A stretch of DNA of 64,000 bases from Winogradskyella arenosi (lineage in GTDB: Bacteria; Bacteroidota; Bacteroidia; Flavobacteriales; Flavobacteriaceae): NCBI RefSeq assembly GCF_003337305.1, contig NZ_QPJO01000001.1, positions 434,001 through 498,000 on the forward strand. The letters are read 5' to 3'. This document shows, piece after piece, positions 1 through 8,839 of the stretch; the stretch's first letter is position 1, and each line of letters begins with the position of its first letter. The notes beneath the pieces are model-generated. The model was not told where the DNA came from. It did not search any database and saw nothing but the letters and a program-made list of their open reading frames with translations. The position numbers were made by a program, and so were the translations under genes.

Positions 1-642
1 TTTAAACGATGTACTAATAAACACACCTAGTGAAAAGATTACTAAGCATAGTTTTCTATACCTACCAAAATAATAGTAATAGGTAAGCCAAAACGCCATA
101 AAATTCAAAATTCCAAATGCTCCAAAAAAGATGACCAGTCCTGTAGCTCTGAGTACACCAAAAGTTTTGGCTGGCCAATAGATTGTTTTATTTTGACTTT
201 CTATGAAATACCTTATATAAAACCATTGCCGTTGTGGATCAATATAATAGTAATAATAATTATTTAATTGGACTAAAAAATTAAGGAGGGTAAATATGAT
301 AATAAATCCTACAAAAAGATTAAGCTTATGTTTGTTGTAATACCCATATAACAGTACTGCTATTGGAAAAAAATACCTAATACCATCTTCTAATGCTGCC
401 TTATAATTAAAAGATTTAGTAAAAGCAATTATAAAGAAAAAGATAAAAACCAATAGTGCAAAAAGCAGCTTACTTGGTATTTTTATTTTTAACCAAATCG
501 GAAAAATTAACATCACACAGGTTAATACCTTTATTGGTGAAGATAAAAATGGATAAATGTAAGACACAATTTCACCTACAAAGACCATAATAAGAGGTAT
601 CAGTAAAGTGAAATCATTAAAATATTTTAATTTTAATTTCAT
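1..642 (-). CDS. Polytopic membrane protein, probable O-antigen polymerase (Wzy-like), partial
   Basis: An open frame of 214 codons starts at ATG 640-642 and reads without a stop off the left edge, so only the N-terminal part is present. The translation is a succession of hydrophobic segments separated by short basic or Tyr-rich loops, for example the stretch LLFALLVFIFFFIIAF and a later YYYYYIDPQRQW loop. It sits 11 bp after the Wzx-like flippase and downstream of wecB-wecC, so it is the last visible gene of the surface polysaccharide locus, where a Wzy polymerase would be expected. Wzy proteins are too divergent to recognise by motif. The call rests on topology and context, and another O-antigen ligase-like or EpsG-like protein is possible. 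Confidence 0.5.
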   Translation of the reverse strand, partial: MKLKLKYFNDFTLLIPLIMVFVGEIVSYIYPFLSSPIKVLTCVMLIFPIWLKIKIPSKLLFALLVFIFFFIIAFTKSFNYKAALEDGIRYFFPIAVLLYGYYNKHKLNLFVGFIIIFTLLNFLVQLNNYYYYYIDPQRQWFYIRYFIESQNKTIYWPAKTFGVLRATGLVIFFGAFGILNFMAFWLTYYYYFGRYRKLCLVIFSLGVFISTSFK

Positions 643-653
643 CTAATTATAAA

Positions 654-1811
654 TCAAATCCTGTTATTTATTCTCACCAACAATATAAACCTAAGAATTA
701 AACTCATTAAACTTGAAAGAGCGATTCCTATCAAGCCAAATTCATGGTATAAGAAATAACTTAGAATAACGTTAGCAATTAAGGCAGAAAGGTTAATGGT
801 TAAATTCTGTGAAAATAACTTTTTAATTAGGACTACTGCTCCGTATGAAACTGAAATAGCTTGGATAAATTTAGCTGCTATAATTATTAAAAACACATAT
901 AGTACGGAGCTATAATTCTCAAAGTAATAATGTGTTAAAAAAAGAAACACCATAACCAAAATCAAAGTCATACTAGCCACTAAATACAAAATTTTCTTTC
1001 TAAGTACTTTAAAATAGTCTATTTGCTTCTTTAGCTTTTCAATATCAACCTGAACTAAAGTTAAAGGAATAATAATAAGTGCATTGGCTATATTTAATGA
1101 AAAACTATAATTCGCAATTTCAATATCTGCAGTATTTGATAATAATTTGATGATCAATATATCTGTATACAAAAACATCATATTAGCAAAATTACTCACA
1201 ACAATAGTTAACGAACTAATAATTAGTTTTTTAAAAATAAACCAATACCGTTTTAAAGTATGAAAAATGATATTATTCTTATAAACATAAAAGATGGTAT
1301 AGCAGAATAACAGAGGTAATAACAAGTAACTTACATATACAAATGCAAAATCGGGTTCTTTAGAATATAGAATAGTTATAAGTACAATGCTATAAAACAA
1401 TAATGAAATTACAGCCTTATAAATGGAAGCATAGTTACTCCCTTTATGCGTTAATATAAAGGGAGGTATAATACCATTATTAAAAAAAATGGAATGAAAA
1501 TATATGGGTATTAATAAAAATAAGTAATTAAAAAGATTAAGAAATGGCGCTGTTATTATAGATAAACCAGTAATAAACAATAAGGATATAAATGTGAAGT
1601 ATACCTTACTCTCATTACTTTTAGGATAACTTAATATTAATGTAGGTAATCCAAAAGTTAGAATAGCCGCACCAAGTTCAATTATTTTTTTATAGAACTC
1701 TAAGCTTCCATAATTTTCTTTTGTAAGATATAATGGAGCTATTAGAAGTATTAAGTATTCTAAACCTCTACTAAATAATATTGAACTGCCATAAAAAAAA
1801 TATTTTTTCAA
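654..1811 (-). CDS. Polysaccharide flippase (Wzx/RfbX-like, MOP superfamily)
   Basis: The protein has 385 residues with about 10-12 predicted membrane helices and almost no soluble domain. Its N-terminus, with FSRGLEYLILLIAPLYLT followed by EFYKKI, resembles the first helix and loop of oligosaccharide flippases of the MATE/MVF/PST group, which move undecaprenyl-linked repeat units across the inner membrane. At 385 residues it is somewhat shorter than the usual 410-480. It lies 5 bp downstream of wecC and 11 bp upstream of the Wzy-like gene, so it is probably co-transcribed with both. Substrate specificity cannot be read from the sequence, but the neighbours suggest a repeat unit containing rhamnose and ManNAcA. 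Confidence 0.75.
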   Translation of the reverse strand: MKKYFFYGSSILFSRGLEYLILLIAPLYLTKENYGSLEFYKKIIELGAAILTFGLPTLILSYPKSNESKVYFTFISLLFITGLSIITAPFLNLFNYLFLLIPIYFHSIFFNNGIIPPFILTHKGSNYASIYKAVISLLFYSIVLITILYSKEPDFAFVYVSYLLLPLLFCYTIFYVYKNNIIFHTLKRYWFIFKKLIISSLTIVVSNFANMMFLYTDILIIKLLSNTADIEIANYSFSLNIANALIIIPLTLVQVDIEKLKKQIDYFKVLRKKILYLVASMTLILVMVFLFLTHYYFENYSSVLYVFLIIIAAKFIQAISVSYGAVVLIKKLFSQNLTINLSALIANVILSYFLYHEFGLIGIALSSLMSLILRFILLVRINNRI

Positions 1812-1816
1812 AATTC

Positions 1817-3028
1817 TTACTTTCTAACCCCACAAAAATCTAATATCACCTTATCCGAGGATATTTCTAAGGTCTTAAACTCATCATGAGCTACCAAAAA
1901 AGCAAAAATATCAGCTTTATCTACAGCTTCTTGATAAGGGGTAATTTTAAACACCTTATGGTCATTTATGTTTGGTTCTACAATATAGTAGGCTTCATTG
2001 TTTGAGTTTTGCAATACTTTTTGTGCAATATATTTTGCAGGAGACTCTCTTAAATCATCAATATTAGGTTTAAATGCAAGTCCCATTAAAGCAATACTAG
2101 GTTTACGTCCATGTTTTAACTCAAACTCTAATTTTGCAGTTTGAACTTTTTCTGCACACCAAAAAGATTTATAATTATTTATCTCACGGGCTTTACCTAT
2201 AATTTTAGACTCCATAGGATAATCAGATACGATAAAGTAAGGGTCTACAGCGATACAATGACCACCTACCCCACAACCAGGTTGTAATATATTAACCCGA
2301 GGGTGTTTATTAGCTAATTCTATGAGTTCCCAAACATTAATATTCGCTTTATCACAAATTAAAGATAACTCGTTAGCAAAAGCAATCTGAACATCTCTCG
2401 ATGAATTTTCCACTAATTTACACATCTCGGCAGTACGCGCATTAGTTTTATGCAAGGCGCCTTGAATAAATTGCTGATAAAATGCAACCGCTTTTTCAGT
2501 TGATTTTTCATTTACTCCACCAATAACGCGATCGTTATGCACCAATTCGTACATTACGTTTCCTGGCAAAACACGCTCTGGACAGTAGGCAATATTAATT
2601 TTATCTTGTAGCTCTGGACGCTCAGTATAAATCAATTCCATCATCTTTTCAGTTGTACCGATTGGAGATGTTGATTCTATGATATAAAGATCATTTTCTT
2701 TTAGTAAAGGTAATACTGCTTTTGTTGCCGCTTCGACAAAAGAGATATCAGGCTCATTTTTAGCTTTAAAAGGCGTAGGTACAACAATTAAATAGGTGTT
2801 TGCTTGCACCGGTGTTGTGGCCGCTTTTAAATAACCTTCTTTCACAGCTTCTGCTACTGCTGTATCTAATTCTGGCTCTACGATATGTATTTTTCCTTGA
2901 TTTATTGTTTCAACAATACTAGGATTGATATCTACGCCGTGTACATAGGTATTGTTTTGAGCAATTAAGGCCGCTGTTGGCAACCCTATATACCCTAATC
3001 CAATCATTACAACTTCAGGTTTATTCAT
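1817..3028 (-). CDS. wecC: UDP-N-acetyl-D-mannosamine dehydrogenase
   Basis: This enzyme oxidises UDP-ManNAc to UDP-ManNAcA with two NAD+ and acts after WecB. The 403-residue protein has the NAD-binding GLGYIG motif at residues 10-15, the family EST(S)PIGTT segment near 118-125, and the catalytic cysteine in GVGGHCIAVDP (Cys258), as in E. coli WecC. The C-terminal UDP-binding domain contains LMGLAFKPNIDDLRESP. Length is normal for the UDP-glucose/GDP-mannose dehydrogenase family. Its ATG overlaps the end of wecB by 8 bp, which implies translational coupling. The main alternative, another UDP-HexNAc 6-dehydrogenase, is less likely because wecB is adjacent. Confidence 0.93.
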   Translation of the reverse strand: MNKPEVVMIGLGYIGLPTAALIAQNNTYVHGVDINPSIVETINQGKIHIVEPELDTAVAEAVKEGYLKAATTPVQANTYLIVVPTPFKAKNEPDISFVEAATKAVLPLLKENDLYIIESTSPIGTTEKMMELIYTERPELQDKINIAYCPERVLPGNVMYELVHNDRVIGGVNEKSTEKAVAFYQQFIQGALHKTNARTAEMCKLVENSSRDVQIAFANELSLICDKANINVWELIELANKHPRVNILQPGCGVGGHCIAVDPYFIVSDYPMESKIIGKAREINNYKSFWCAEKVQTAKLEFELKHGRKPSIALMGLAFKPNIDDLRESPAKYIAQKVLQNSNNEAYYIVEPNINDHKVFKITPYQEAVDKADIFAFLVAHDEFKTLEISSDKVILDFCGVRK

Positions 3029-4157
3029 GTGATTTATTTAATATAAAATCGACGATACGTTGACAAGCTTTTCCATCTCCATAAGGGTTGTGAAGCTTAC
3101 TCATTGTATCATAGTTTTTTTTATTGCTTAAAAGTCTTTCTGTTTCACTTATTATTTTATCCGCATTAGTGCCTACTAGTAATACCGTACCGGCCTCAAC
3201 GGCTTCAGGTCGTTCTGTTGTATTTCTCATGACCAGAACTGGTTTACCTAGACTTGGAGCTTCTTCCTGTACACCACCACTATCCGTTATAATTATATGA
3301 GATTTATTCATCAACCACACAAAAGCTGGATAAGACAAAGGGTTTACTAATTTTATATTATCTTGATTACTCAATAATTCATAAACTGGCTTTTGAACAT
3401 TTGGATTTAAATGAACAGGGTATATGATTTGAACATCTTCATGATTTTGAGCTATCTGTTTCAAGGCTAAACAAATATTAATAAAGCCTTCTCCATGATT
3501 CTCTCGTCTATGGCCTGTTACTAATATTAGTCGCTTTGATGCATCTACGACACTCTTTAAATCCTCTATTTCTTGGTCTGAATACTCCTCAGAATTTACA
3601 ATAGCTGAACTATAATCTAGAGCGTCTATTACCGTATTACCAGTTACTAAAATATTAGATTCTTGTATATTTTCATTCAACAAATTTTGCTTAGATGTTA
3701 AAGTTGGTGCAAAATGATAATCTGAAATACGACCTGTAATACTTCTATTGATCTCTTCTGGAAATGGAGAACGCTTATTAAACGTTCTTAAACCGGCCTC
3801 CACGTGGCAAATTTTAGCTCCAGAATAAAATGCTGCAATACTAGCAGACATCGTCGTTGTTGTGTCGCCATGAACGTACACATAATCTGGATTAAAATCT
3901 TCTAAAACTGGTTTAAGTTCCGTAATAATATCGGAAGTTAAGGTATAAAGGTTTTGATTTGGCTTCATTAAATCCAAATCATAATCCGGAATTATATTAT
4001 AAAAATCTAAAACTTGATCTAACATCTCTCTGTGCTGAGCAGTAATGCAAACTTTAGTTTCAAACTTATCTGAATTTTCTAAGAATAATTTCACTAATGG
4101 GGCCATTTTTATAGCCTCAGGACGCGTTCCGAATATAATAAGGTTTTTCTTTTTCAT
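3021..4157 (-). CDS. wecB: UDP-N-acetylglucosamine 2-epimerase (non-hydrolysing)
   Basis: This enzyme interconverts UDP-GlcNAc and UDP-ManNAc in the cytoplasm and supplies WecC. The 378-residue protein carries the family signatures IFGTRPEAIKMAPL at the N-terminus, HGDTTT, HVEAGLRTF followed by PFPEEINR, GHRREN, and the nucleotide-binding TDSGGVQEEAPSLGKPVLVMR segment. Length is typical. It is the first gene of the wecB-wecC-wzx-wzy string and follows a 343 bp gap after rfbD that contains a good candidate promoter. The ManNAcA branch may therefore be transcribed separately from the rhamnose genes. Confidence 0.95.
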   Translation of the reverse strand: MKKKNLIIFGTRPEAIKMAPLVKLFLENSDKFETKVCITAQHREMLDQVLDFYNIIPDYDLDLMKPNQNLYTLTSDIITELKPVLEDFNPDYVYVHGDTTTTMSASIAAFYSGAKICHVEAGLRTFNKRSPFPEEINRSITGRISDYHFAPTLTSKQNLLNENIQESNILVTGNTVIDALDYSSAIVNSEEYSDQEIEDLKSVVDASKRLILVTGHRRENHGEGFINICLALKQIAQNHEDVQIIYPVHLNPNVQKPVYELLSNQDNIKLVNPLSYPAFVWLMNKSHIIITDSGGVQEEAPSLGKPVLVMRNTTERPEAVEAGTVLLVGTNADKIISETERLLSNKKNYDTMSKLHNPYGDGKACQRIVDFILNKSHE

Positions 4158-4501
4158 TTAAGAATAATATTCTCTTTTTAGTCTAATTACAAGGTATTAA
4201 ACTTTGCAAAAGCAAAAATACTATTATAAATGGTTTCAGCAATTAATTACTTCAAATACAGTTAATATCTTCCTAAATACAATAACCCATTAAAATTTCT
4301 TTAAACTTTAGGACCAACTGAAAATTGTTTTATATAAAGCTTAGCTCTAATGAAGCTCATCATAACGAGTGCTCCAAATACACAGAACATAATGACTCTA
4401 TTCTGATAACAAAAAAAAATAGCTTAAGTAGTTAATATAGGCACCAATTTATAGTTGGTTTAAGATAACTGAATAGCTATTTTAAGGCCTCTCTCTTAAT
4501 G
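4158..4501. other. Gene-free spacer between rfbD and wecB
   Basis: This is 344 bp of very AT-rich sequence with no supportable open frame. The only signal I can read is the candidate minus-strand promoter at 4213-4242. No strong hairpin terminator for rfbD and no transposon remnant is visible. Confidence 0.6.
4213..4242 (-). promoter_or_regulatory. Candidate promoter of wecB-wecC-wzx-wzy
   Basis: On the minus strand TTG and TATTTTTG are separated by 19 nt. This matches the Bacteroidota sigma-ABfr consensus TTG-N17-23-TAnnTTTG. Transcription would begin about 50 nt before the wecB ATG. Confidence 0.5.
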
Positions 4502-5359
4502 TTATTCCTCTAAATTAGAATAGGCTATTAGCAAACTTTTTTCCCAAGCAGGAATCTTTATGTTTAAAGTTTTTTTAATTTTAGACGTATCTAAAACACT
4601 GTACTTAGGGCGTTTTGCTGGTGTAGGATAATCTGAAGTTCCTATTTTATTAAGTTTAATTTGGCTGTGCGCTATCTTAAAGATTTCATTAGCAAAATCA
4701 TACCAACTTACTTCGCCTTGATTGCTATAATGGTAGGTACCAAAATCGGTATTACTCTGTTCTATAATTAGTAAAACGGCTTCTGCTAAATCCTTGGCGT
4801 ACGTTGGGCTTCCTATTTGATCACCAACAACCCCAATTTCATCACGTTGGCTAGCCAATCTTAGCATTGTTTTCAGAAAATTATTTTTGTATTCTGAATA
4901 CAACCAAGAGGTTCTTATAATAAAATGTTGTTCTAAAGTCTTAGCGATAGCCTTTTCTCCGTCTAATTTGGTTTTGCCATAAACCCCTAACGGATTGGTA
5001 GACGCGCTTTCTAAATAAGGGCTATGCGCTTCCCCATCAAAAACAAAGTCTGTAGAAATATGGATTAAAGTCACTCCGAATTTTTCACAAGCTTCAGCAA
5101 TATTCCGAGCGCCTAAATAATTCACCTTATCGGCTAATTCAATAGCTTCTTCGGCTTTATCTACAGCCGTATAAGCTGCACAGTTAATACAGTAATCAAA
5201 AGCTTGTGTGTTAAATACAGCTTCAATATGGTCTTTATTTGTAATGTCTAATTCTGAAGAATTTTTAAAAACAAACTGAAAATTTTGATGCTTAGAGGCT
5301 AAATCTTGAAAGCAATGCCCCAATTGACCATCTTTAGCAGTAACAAGTATGTTTATCAT
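4502..5359 (-). CDS. rfbD: dTDP-4-dehydrorhamnose reductase
   Basis: This is the last step of dTDP-L-rhamnose synthesis, the NAD(P)H reduction of dTDP-4-keto-L-rhamnose. The 285-residue RmlD-type short-chain reductase begins MINILVTAKDGQLGHCF. That is the family glycine motif with a slightly unusual start, because GQLG follows KD rather than GA. The STDFVFDG segment and YGKTKLDGE (the YxxxK catalytic pair) are intact. The start overlaps the end of rfbC by 4 bp (ATGA). It is the last gene of the rfbBACD cluster. Confidence 0.94.
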   Translation of the reverse strand: MINILVTAKDGQLGHCFQDLASKHQNFQFVFKNSSELDITNKDHIEAVFNTQAFDYCINCAAYTAVDKAEEAIELADKVNYLGARNIAEACEKFGVTLIHISTDFVFDGEAHSPYLESASTNPLGVYGKTKLDGEKAIAKTLEQHFIIRTSWLYSEYKNNFLKTMLRLASQRDEIGVVGDQIGSPTYAKDLAEAVLLIIEQSNTDFGTYHYSNQGEVSWYDFANEIFKIAHSQIKLNKIGTSDYPTPAKRPKYSVLDTSKIKKTLNIKIPAWEKSLLIAYSNLEE

Positions 5360-5901
5360 AGTATAGCATCTTTTAATTTAGGTAAAATGAGGTCTTTGTC
5401 TGAAAGAATAAAATCGGTACTTGGCAATTGCCAATCGATATTTAAGTCGTCATCATTGTAAATTATACCTGCTTCTGATGCTTTGTTGTAATAATTATCG
5501 CATTTATAACTAAAAATGGTTTCATCTTCTAATACAATAAAACCATGTGCAAAACCTCTAGGCACAAAAAGCTGCGTTTTATTGGCTTCCGTTAATTCTA
5601 CAGCTACATATTGTCCAAACGTTTTAGAATCCTCTCTAATATCTACCGCAACATCTAAAACAGCGCCTTTTACCACACGAACAAGTTTAGCTTGGGCATG
5701 TGCTCCCAATTGATAATGTAAACCTCTTAAAACACCTTTAGAAGATTTAGATTCATTATCTTGAACAAAATTGACCTCTAAGCCTAATAATGAATTAAAG
5801 GTCTGTTGACTAAAGCTTTCAATAAAATAACCTCTTTTATCTGTAAAAATATTAGGTTGCAAAATATAGCAACCTTCTAATTTTGTTTCTTTAAATGTCA
5901 T
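5356..5901 (-). CDS. rfbC: dTDP-4-dehydrorhamnose 3,5-epimerase
   Basis: This cupin epimerase converts dTDP-4-keto-6-deoxyglucose to the L-lyxo sugar. The 181-residue length is standard. Visible family segments are DKRGYFIESFSQ, FVQDNESKSSKGVLRGLHYQ with the catalytic His in RGLHYQ, LVRVVKGAVLDVAVDIR, and FVPRGFAHGF. It overlaps rfbD by 4 bp and lies 5 bp after rfbA, so the genes are clearly one operon. Confidence 0.95.
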   Translation of the reverse strand: MTFKETKLEGCYILQPNIFTDKRGYFIESFSQQTFNSLLGLEVNFVQDNESKSSKGVLRGLHYQLGAHAQAKLVRVVKGAVLDVAVDIREDSKTFGQYVAVELTEANKTQLFVPRGFAHGFIVLEDETIFSYKCDNYYNKASEAGIIYNDDDLNIDWQLPSTDFILSDKDLILPKLKDAIL

Positions 5902-5906
5902 GCTTT

Positions 5907-6770
5907 TTATTTCGGTAATAAACTTAATAAATGCTTCCCATATCCGCTTTTAATTAAAGCCTTTACAAGAGCTTTAAACTGCTCCTCATTGATATACCCC
6001 ATTTTAAAAGCCACTTCTTCAATAGCACCAATTTTTAAACCTTGACGCTCTTCAATAACTTGAACAAATTGAGACGCTTGCATTAAAGATTTAAACGTCC
6101 CAGTATCTAACCAAGCCGTGCCTTTATCTAAAACACTCACCTTTAATTTCCCTGCATTTAAATACGCTTTATTAACATCCGTAATTTCCAATTCTCCTCG
6201 ATGGCTAGGGGTAATATTTTTAGCAATTTCTACTACAGAATTATCATAAAAATAAATCCCTGGAACGGCGTAATTAGACTTCGGCTGTTCAGGCTTTTCT
6301 TCAATAGAAACGGCCTTACCTGATGCATCAAATTCTACAACACCATAACGTTCTGGGTCATGCACATGATAGGCGTACACAATACCACCGTCAGGATCGT
6401 TATTTTCTTGCAATAATTCAGCTAATCCGGTTCCATAGAAAATGTTATCTCCTAAAATTAAAGCCACTTTATCATCGCCAATAAATTCTTCACCAATAAT
6501 AAAGGCTTGAGCCAAACCATTAGGTTCTTCTTGAACCGCGTACTGAAAATCACAACCAAACTGTTTTCCGTCACCTAATAATTTCTGAAATAAAGGTAAA
6601 TCTTGAGGTGTAGATATAATTAAAATTTCCTTAATCCCTGACCACATTAACGTCGATAAGGGATAGTAAATCATAGGTTTATCATAAACCGGCATTAATT
6701 GTTTACTTACTGCTAAAGTTAAAGGGTGTAATCTTGTCCCGGATCCCCCTGCCAATATTATTCCTTTCAT
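5907..6770 (-). CDS. rfbA: Glucose-1-phosphate thymidylyltransferase
   Basis: This enzyme makes dTDP-glucose from dTTP and glucose-1-phosphate, the first committed step of the dTDP-rhamnose pathway. The 287-residue protein has the nucleotidyltransferase signature [11 protein letters not shown] at residues 8-18, followed by [28 protein letters not shown] and [20 protein letters not shown] match RmlA. Only 1 bp separates it from rfbB. Confidence 0.96.
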   Translation of the reverse strand: MKGIILAGGSGTRLHPLTLAVSKQLMPVYDKPMIYYPLSTLMWSGIKEILIISTPQDLPLFQKLLGDGKQFGCDFQYAVQEEPNGLAQAFIIGEEFIGDDKVALILGDNIFYGTGLAELLQENNDPDGGIVYAYHVHDPERYGVVEFDASGKAVSIEEKPEQPKSNYAVPGIYFYDNSVVEIAKNITPSHRGELEITDVNKAYLNAGKLKVSVLDKGTAWLDTGTFKSLMQASQFVQVIEERQGLKIGAIEEVAFKMGYINEEQFKALVKALIKSGYGKHLLSLLPK

Positions 6771-6771
6771 C

Positions 6772-7791
6772 TTAGTTATTGTATTTATTTAGGTACCATT
6801 CTATGGTTTTCATGATGCCAGATTCAAAATTCTCGCTAGCCTTCCACCCTAATTCATTTTCTAATTTAGTAGCATCAATAGCGTATCTAAAATCATGACC
6901 AGGTCTATCTGTAACAAAAGTGATTAATTCGGCATAAGAACCGCCATCTTCTTTTGGTTTAATACTGTCTAGGATTTCACAAATTTTATGAACGATATAT
7001 AAATTATCGCGTTCATTCTTTCCACCAACATTGTAAGTCTCTCCAGCTTTTCCTTTCTGAAAAGCCAAATCAATTCCTGTACAATGATCTAAAACGTACA
7101 ACCAATCTCTAATATTCTTACCATCTCCATAAATTGGGATTGGTTCATTAGTGATGGCTTTTCTTATGATGGTCGGAATCAACTTTTCATCATGCTGTTT
7201 TGGACCATAATTATTACTACAATTGGTCGTTACCACATTCATCCCATAAGTATGAAAATAACTTCTTACAATAAAGTCTGAGGAAGCTTTAGACGCACTG
7301 TACGGACTGTTAGGTGCATAAGGGGTGTCTTCCGTAAATAAACCAGTTTCCCCTAAAGTACCATACACCTCATCTGTTGAGATGTGATGAAATCTATTAT
7401 TTTCACAACCCATCTTAAATGTAAAAGGGCCTTCCATCCAATGTTTTTTAGCGACATCTAACAAATTAAATGTTCCGTTAACATTAGTTTTTACAAAGGC
7501 ATCAGGGTTTTTAATAGAATTATCTACATGAGATTCTGCAGCAAAATGAATAACACCAGAAAACTTATAGGTTTCAAATAAGGAATTGACAAGCGCTGTA
7601 TCACAAATATCCCCTTCTACAAAAGTGTAATTTGAATTATTTTCAAGTTCACTTAAATTACTCAAATCCCCTGCATAAGTCAGCAAATCGAGATTAACCA
7701 CCTTAGTATCCTTGTAGGTTTCTAAAAAATAAACGATGAAATTTGAACCGATGAAGCCTGCGCCTCCGGTTACTAACATTATTTTACTCAT
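6772..7791 (-). CDS. rfbB: dTDP-glucose 4,6-dehydratase
   Basis: This NAD-dependent extended SDR makes dTDP-4-keto-6-deoxyglucose. The 339-residue protein has the Rossmann motif [10 protein letters not shown] near residues 8-17, the catalytic STDEVYG segment, YSASKA carrying the YxxxK pair, and [10 protein letters not shown]. All catalytic features are intact. The ATG overlaps the end of the Wzz-like gene by 8 bp, linking sugar synthesis to chain-length control in one transcript. Confidence 0.96.
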   Translation of the reverse strand: MSKIMLVTGGAGFIGSNFIVYFLETYKDTKVVNLDLLTYAGDLSNLSELENNSNYTFVEGDICDTALVNSLFETYKFSGVIHFAAESHVDNSIKNPDAFVKTNVNGTFNLLDVAKKHWMEGPFTFKMGCENNRFHHISTDEVYGTLGETGLFTEDTPYAPNSPYSASKASSDFIVRSYFHTYGMNVVTTNCSNNYGPKQHDEKLIPTIIRKAITNEPIPIYGDGKNIRDWLYVLDHCTGIDLAFQKGKAGETYNVGGKNERDNLYIVHKICEILDSIKPKEDGGSYAELITFVTDRPGHDFRYAIDATKLENELGWKASENFESGIMKTIEWYLNKYNN

Positions 7792-8836
7792 AATTTTTAA
7801 TAAACCTTATAAATTTAATAAATAAAAACCCAACAGTTAATAACAACAATACGAAAATAGGAAGTTTAAAATAGAAACGATTTATTAAAAGCTTATCGTA
7901 ACTTCCAAATTTATCGAAATCAGAGATGATATCGAAATAAGTATTCTCTTCAGCAATCAAAGAATTCACTTCATTAAGATTTCTTCTAATCTCTTGCTCT
8001 TTTATAAATAGTTCATACTCTTTGGTGATTGATCTTTCTTGTTGCAATGGGATACTAGAACTAATAGCAAACGATAATGCTTTATTTTGAGAATCATTTT
8101 TTAATACTTCTAAATATGTTTTCTGAAGGCTATCTAAACGCGACAATTCTGTGGTTAAAGACTGACGCTCAATATAAGCAATAGTATCTCTAACCTGCAT
8201 TTGATGTTTTGAATATTCATTTTCAAAGGTCTTTTTTAATCCCTTAGTTAAATCTAAAAAGATATTTTGCTTACTAGAATACGCCGTAATCGTAAAAATA
8301 TGACCCGATAAAAGCCCTCTATTATTGATATACTCTCCGTAACTCAATTCGTTAACCAAAGACGTATCTACAGATTGCAGGTATTCATCATACTCTAAGA
8401 ATAAATCATTTTGAGTCTCTGGTCCTGCTCTAAGTTCAAACACCTTTAACTGTTTTGCAGAGGCACTATCAATTTCAAAAATAGTAGATAATTCTTCAAT
8501 ATTGTCTGCACTTATTAAGGCGTTAAAGTAATCTATATCACTCTTTAATTGATACTTGGAGTCAAAATGCGTTTTAACGATCAAATCAGAAAAATAAATC
8601 GGTTTTTTCGTTTTTTCAATCACAAAACCAACAATAAACGCCGCGACTAACGCAATACCTACGATTTTAAAATGATGTACTAATGGTTTTAAAACATAAA
8701 TAAATGCTGAAAAAATGCCTTTAAAAATACGTCCTATAAAAGCAAAAAACTTATCGAATAACTTTCCTATAGCATTAAACAATTGCCCTAAATCAACCTC
8801 TTCATTTTGGGGTTGCTGCGGTAACTTTTCACTCAT
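7784..8836 (-). CDS. Wzz-like polysaccharide chain-length determinant
   Basis: The 350-residue protein has the layout of Wzz/PCP proteins. There is a cytoplasmic N-terminus, a membrane helix around residues 55-75 (FKIVGIALVAAFIVGFVIE), a periplasmic domain of about 240 residues with helical segments rich in Leu, Glu and Lys, and a C-terminal helix at about 322-342 (PIFVLLLLTVGFLFIKF). The N-terminal region before the first helix is longer and more amphipathic than in enterobacterial Wzz. Sequence similarity to Wzz is weak. The call rests on topology and its position immediately before rfbB. It probably sets the length of the polymer made by this locus. Confidence 0.65.
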   Translation of the reverse strand: MSEKLPQQPQNEEVDLGQLFNAIGKLFDKFFAFIGRIFKGIFSAFIYVLKPLVHHFKIVGIALVAAFIVGFVIEKTKKPIYFSDLIVKTHFDSKYQLKSDIDYFNALISADNIEELSTIFEIDSASAKQLKVFELRAGPETQNDLFLEYDEYLQSVDTSLVNELSYGEYINNRGLLSGHIFTITAYSSKQNIFLDLTKGLKKTFENEYSKHQMQVRDTIAYIERQSLTTELSRLDSLQKTYLEVLKNDSQNKALSFAISSSIPLQQERSITKEYELFIKEQEIRRNLNEVNSLIAEENTYFDIISDFDKFGSYDKLLINRFYFKLPIFVLLLLTVGFLFIKFIRFIKNYE

Positions 8837-8839
8837 TTC

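Noticed and set aside
3800..3815. CACGTGG inside wecB as a further parS half-site
   Set aside because: It matches only the core of the 16-mer and is coding.
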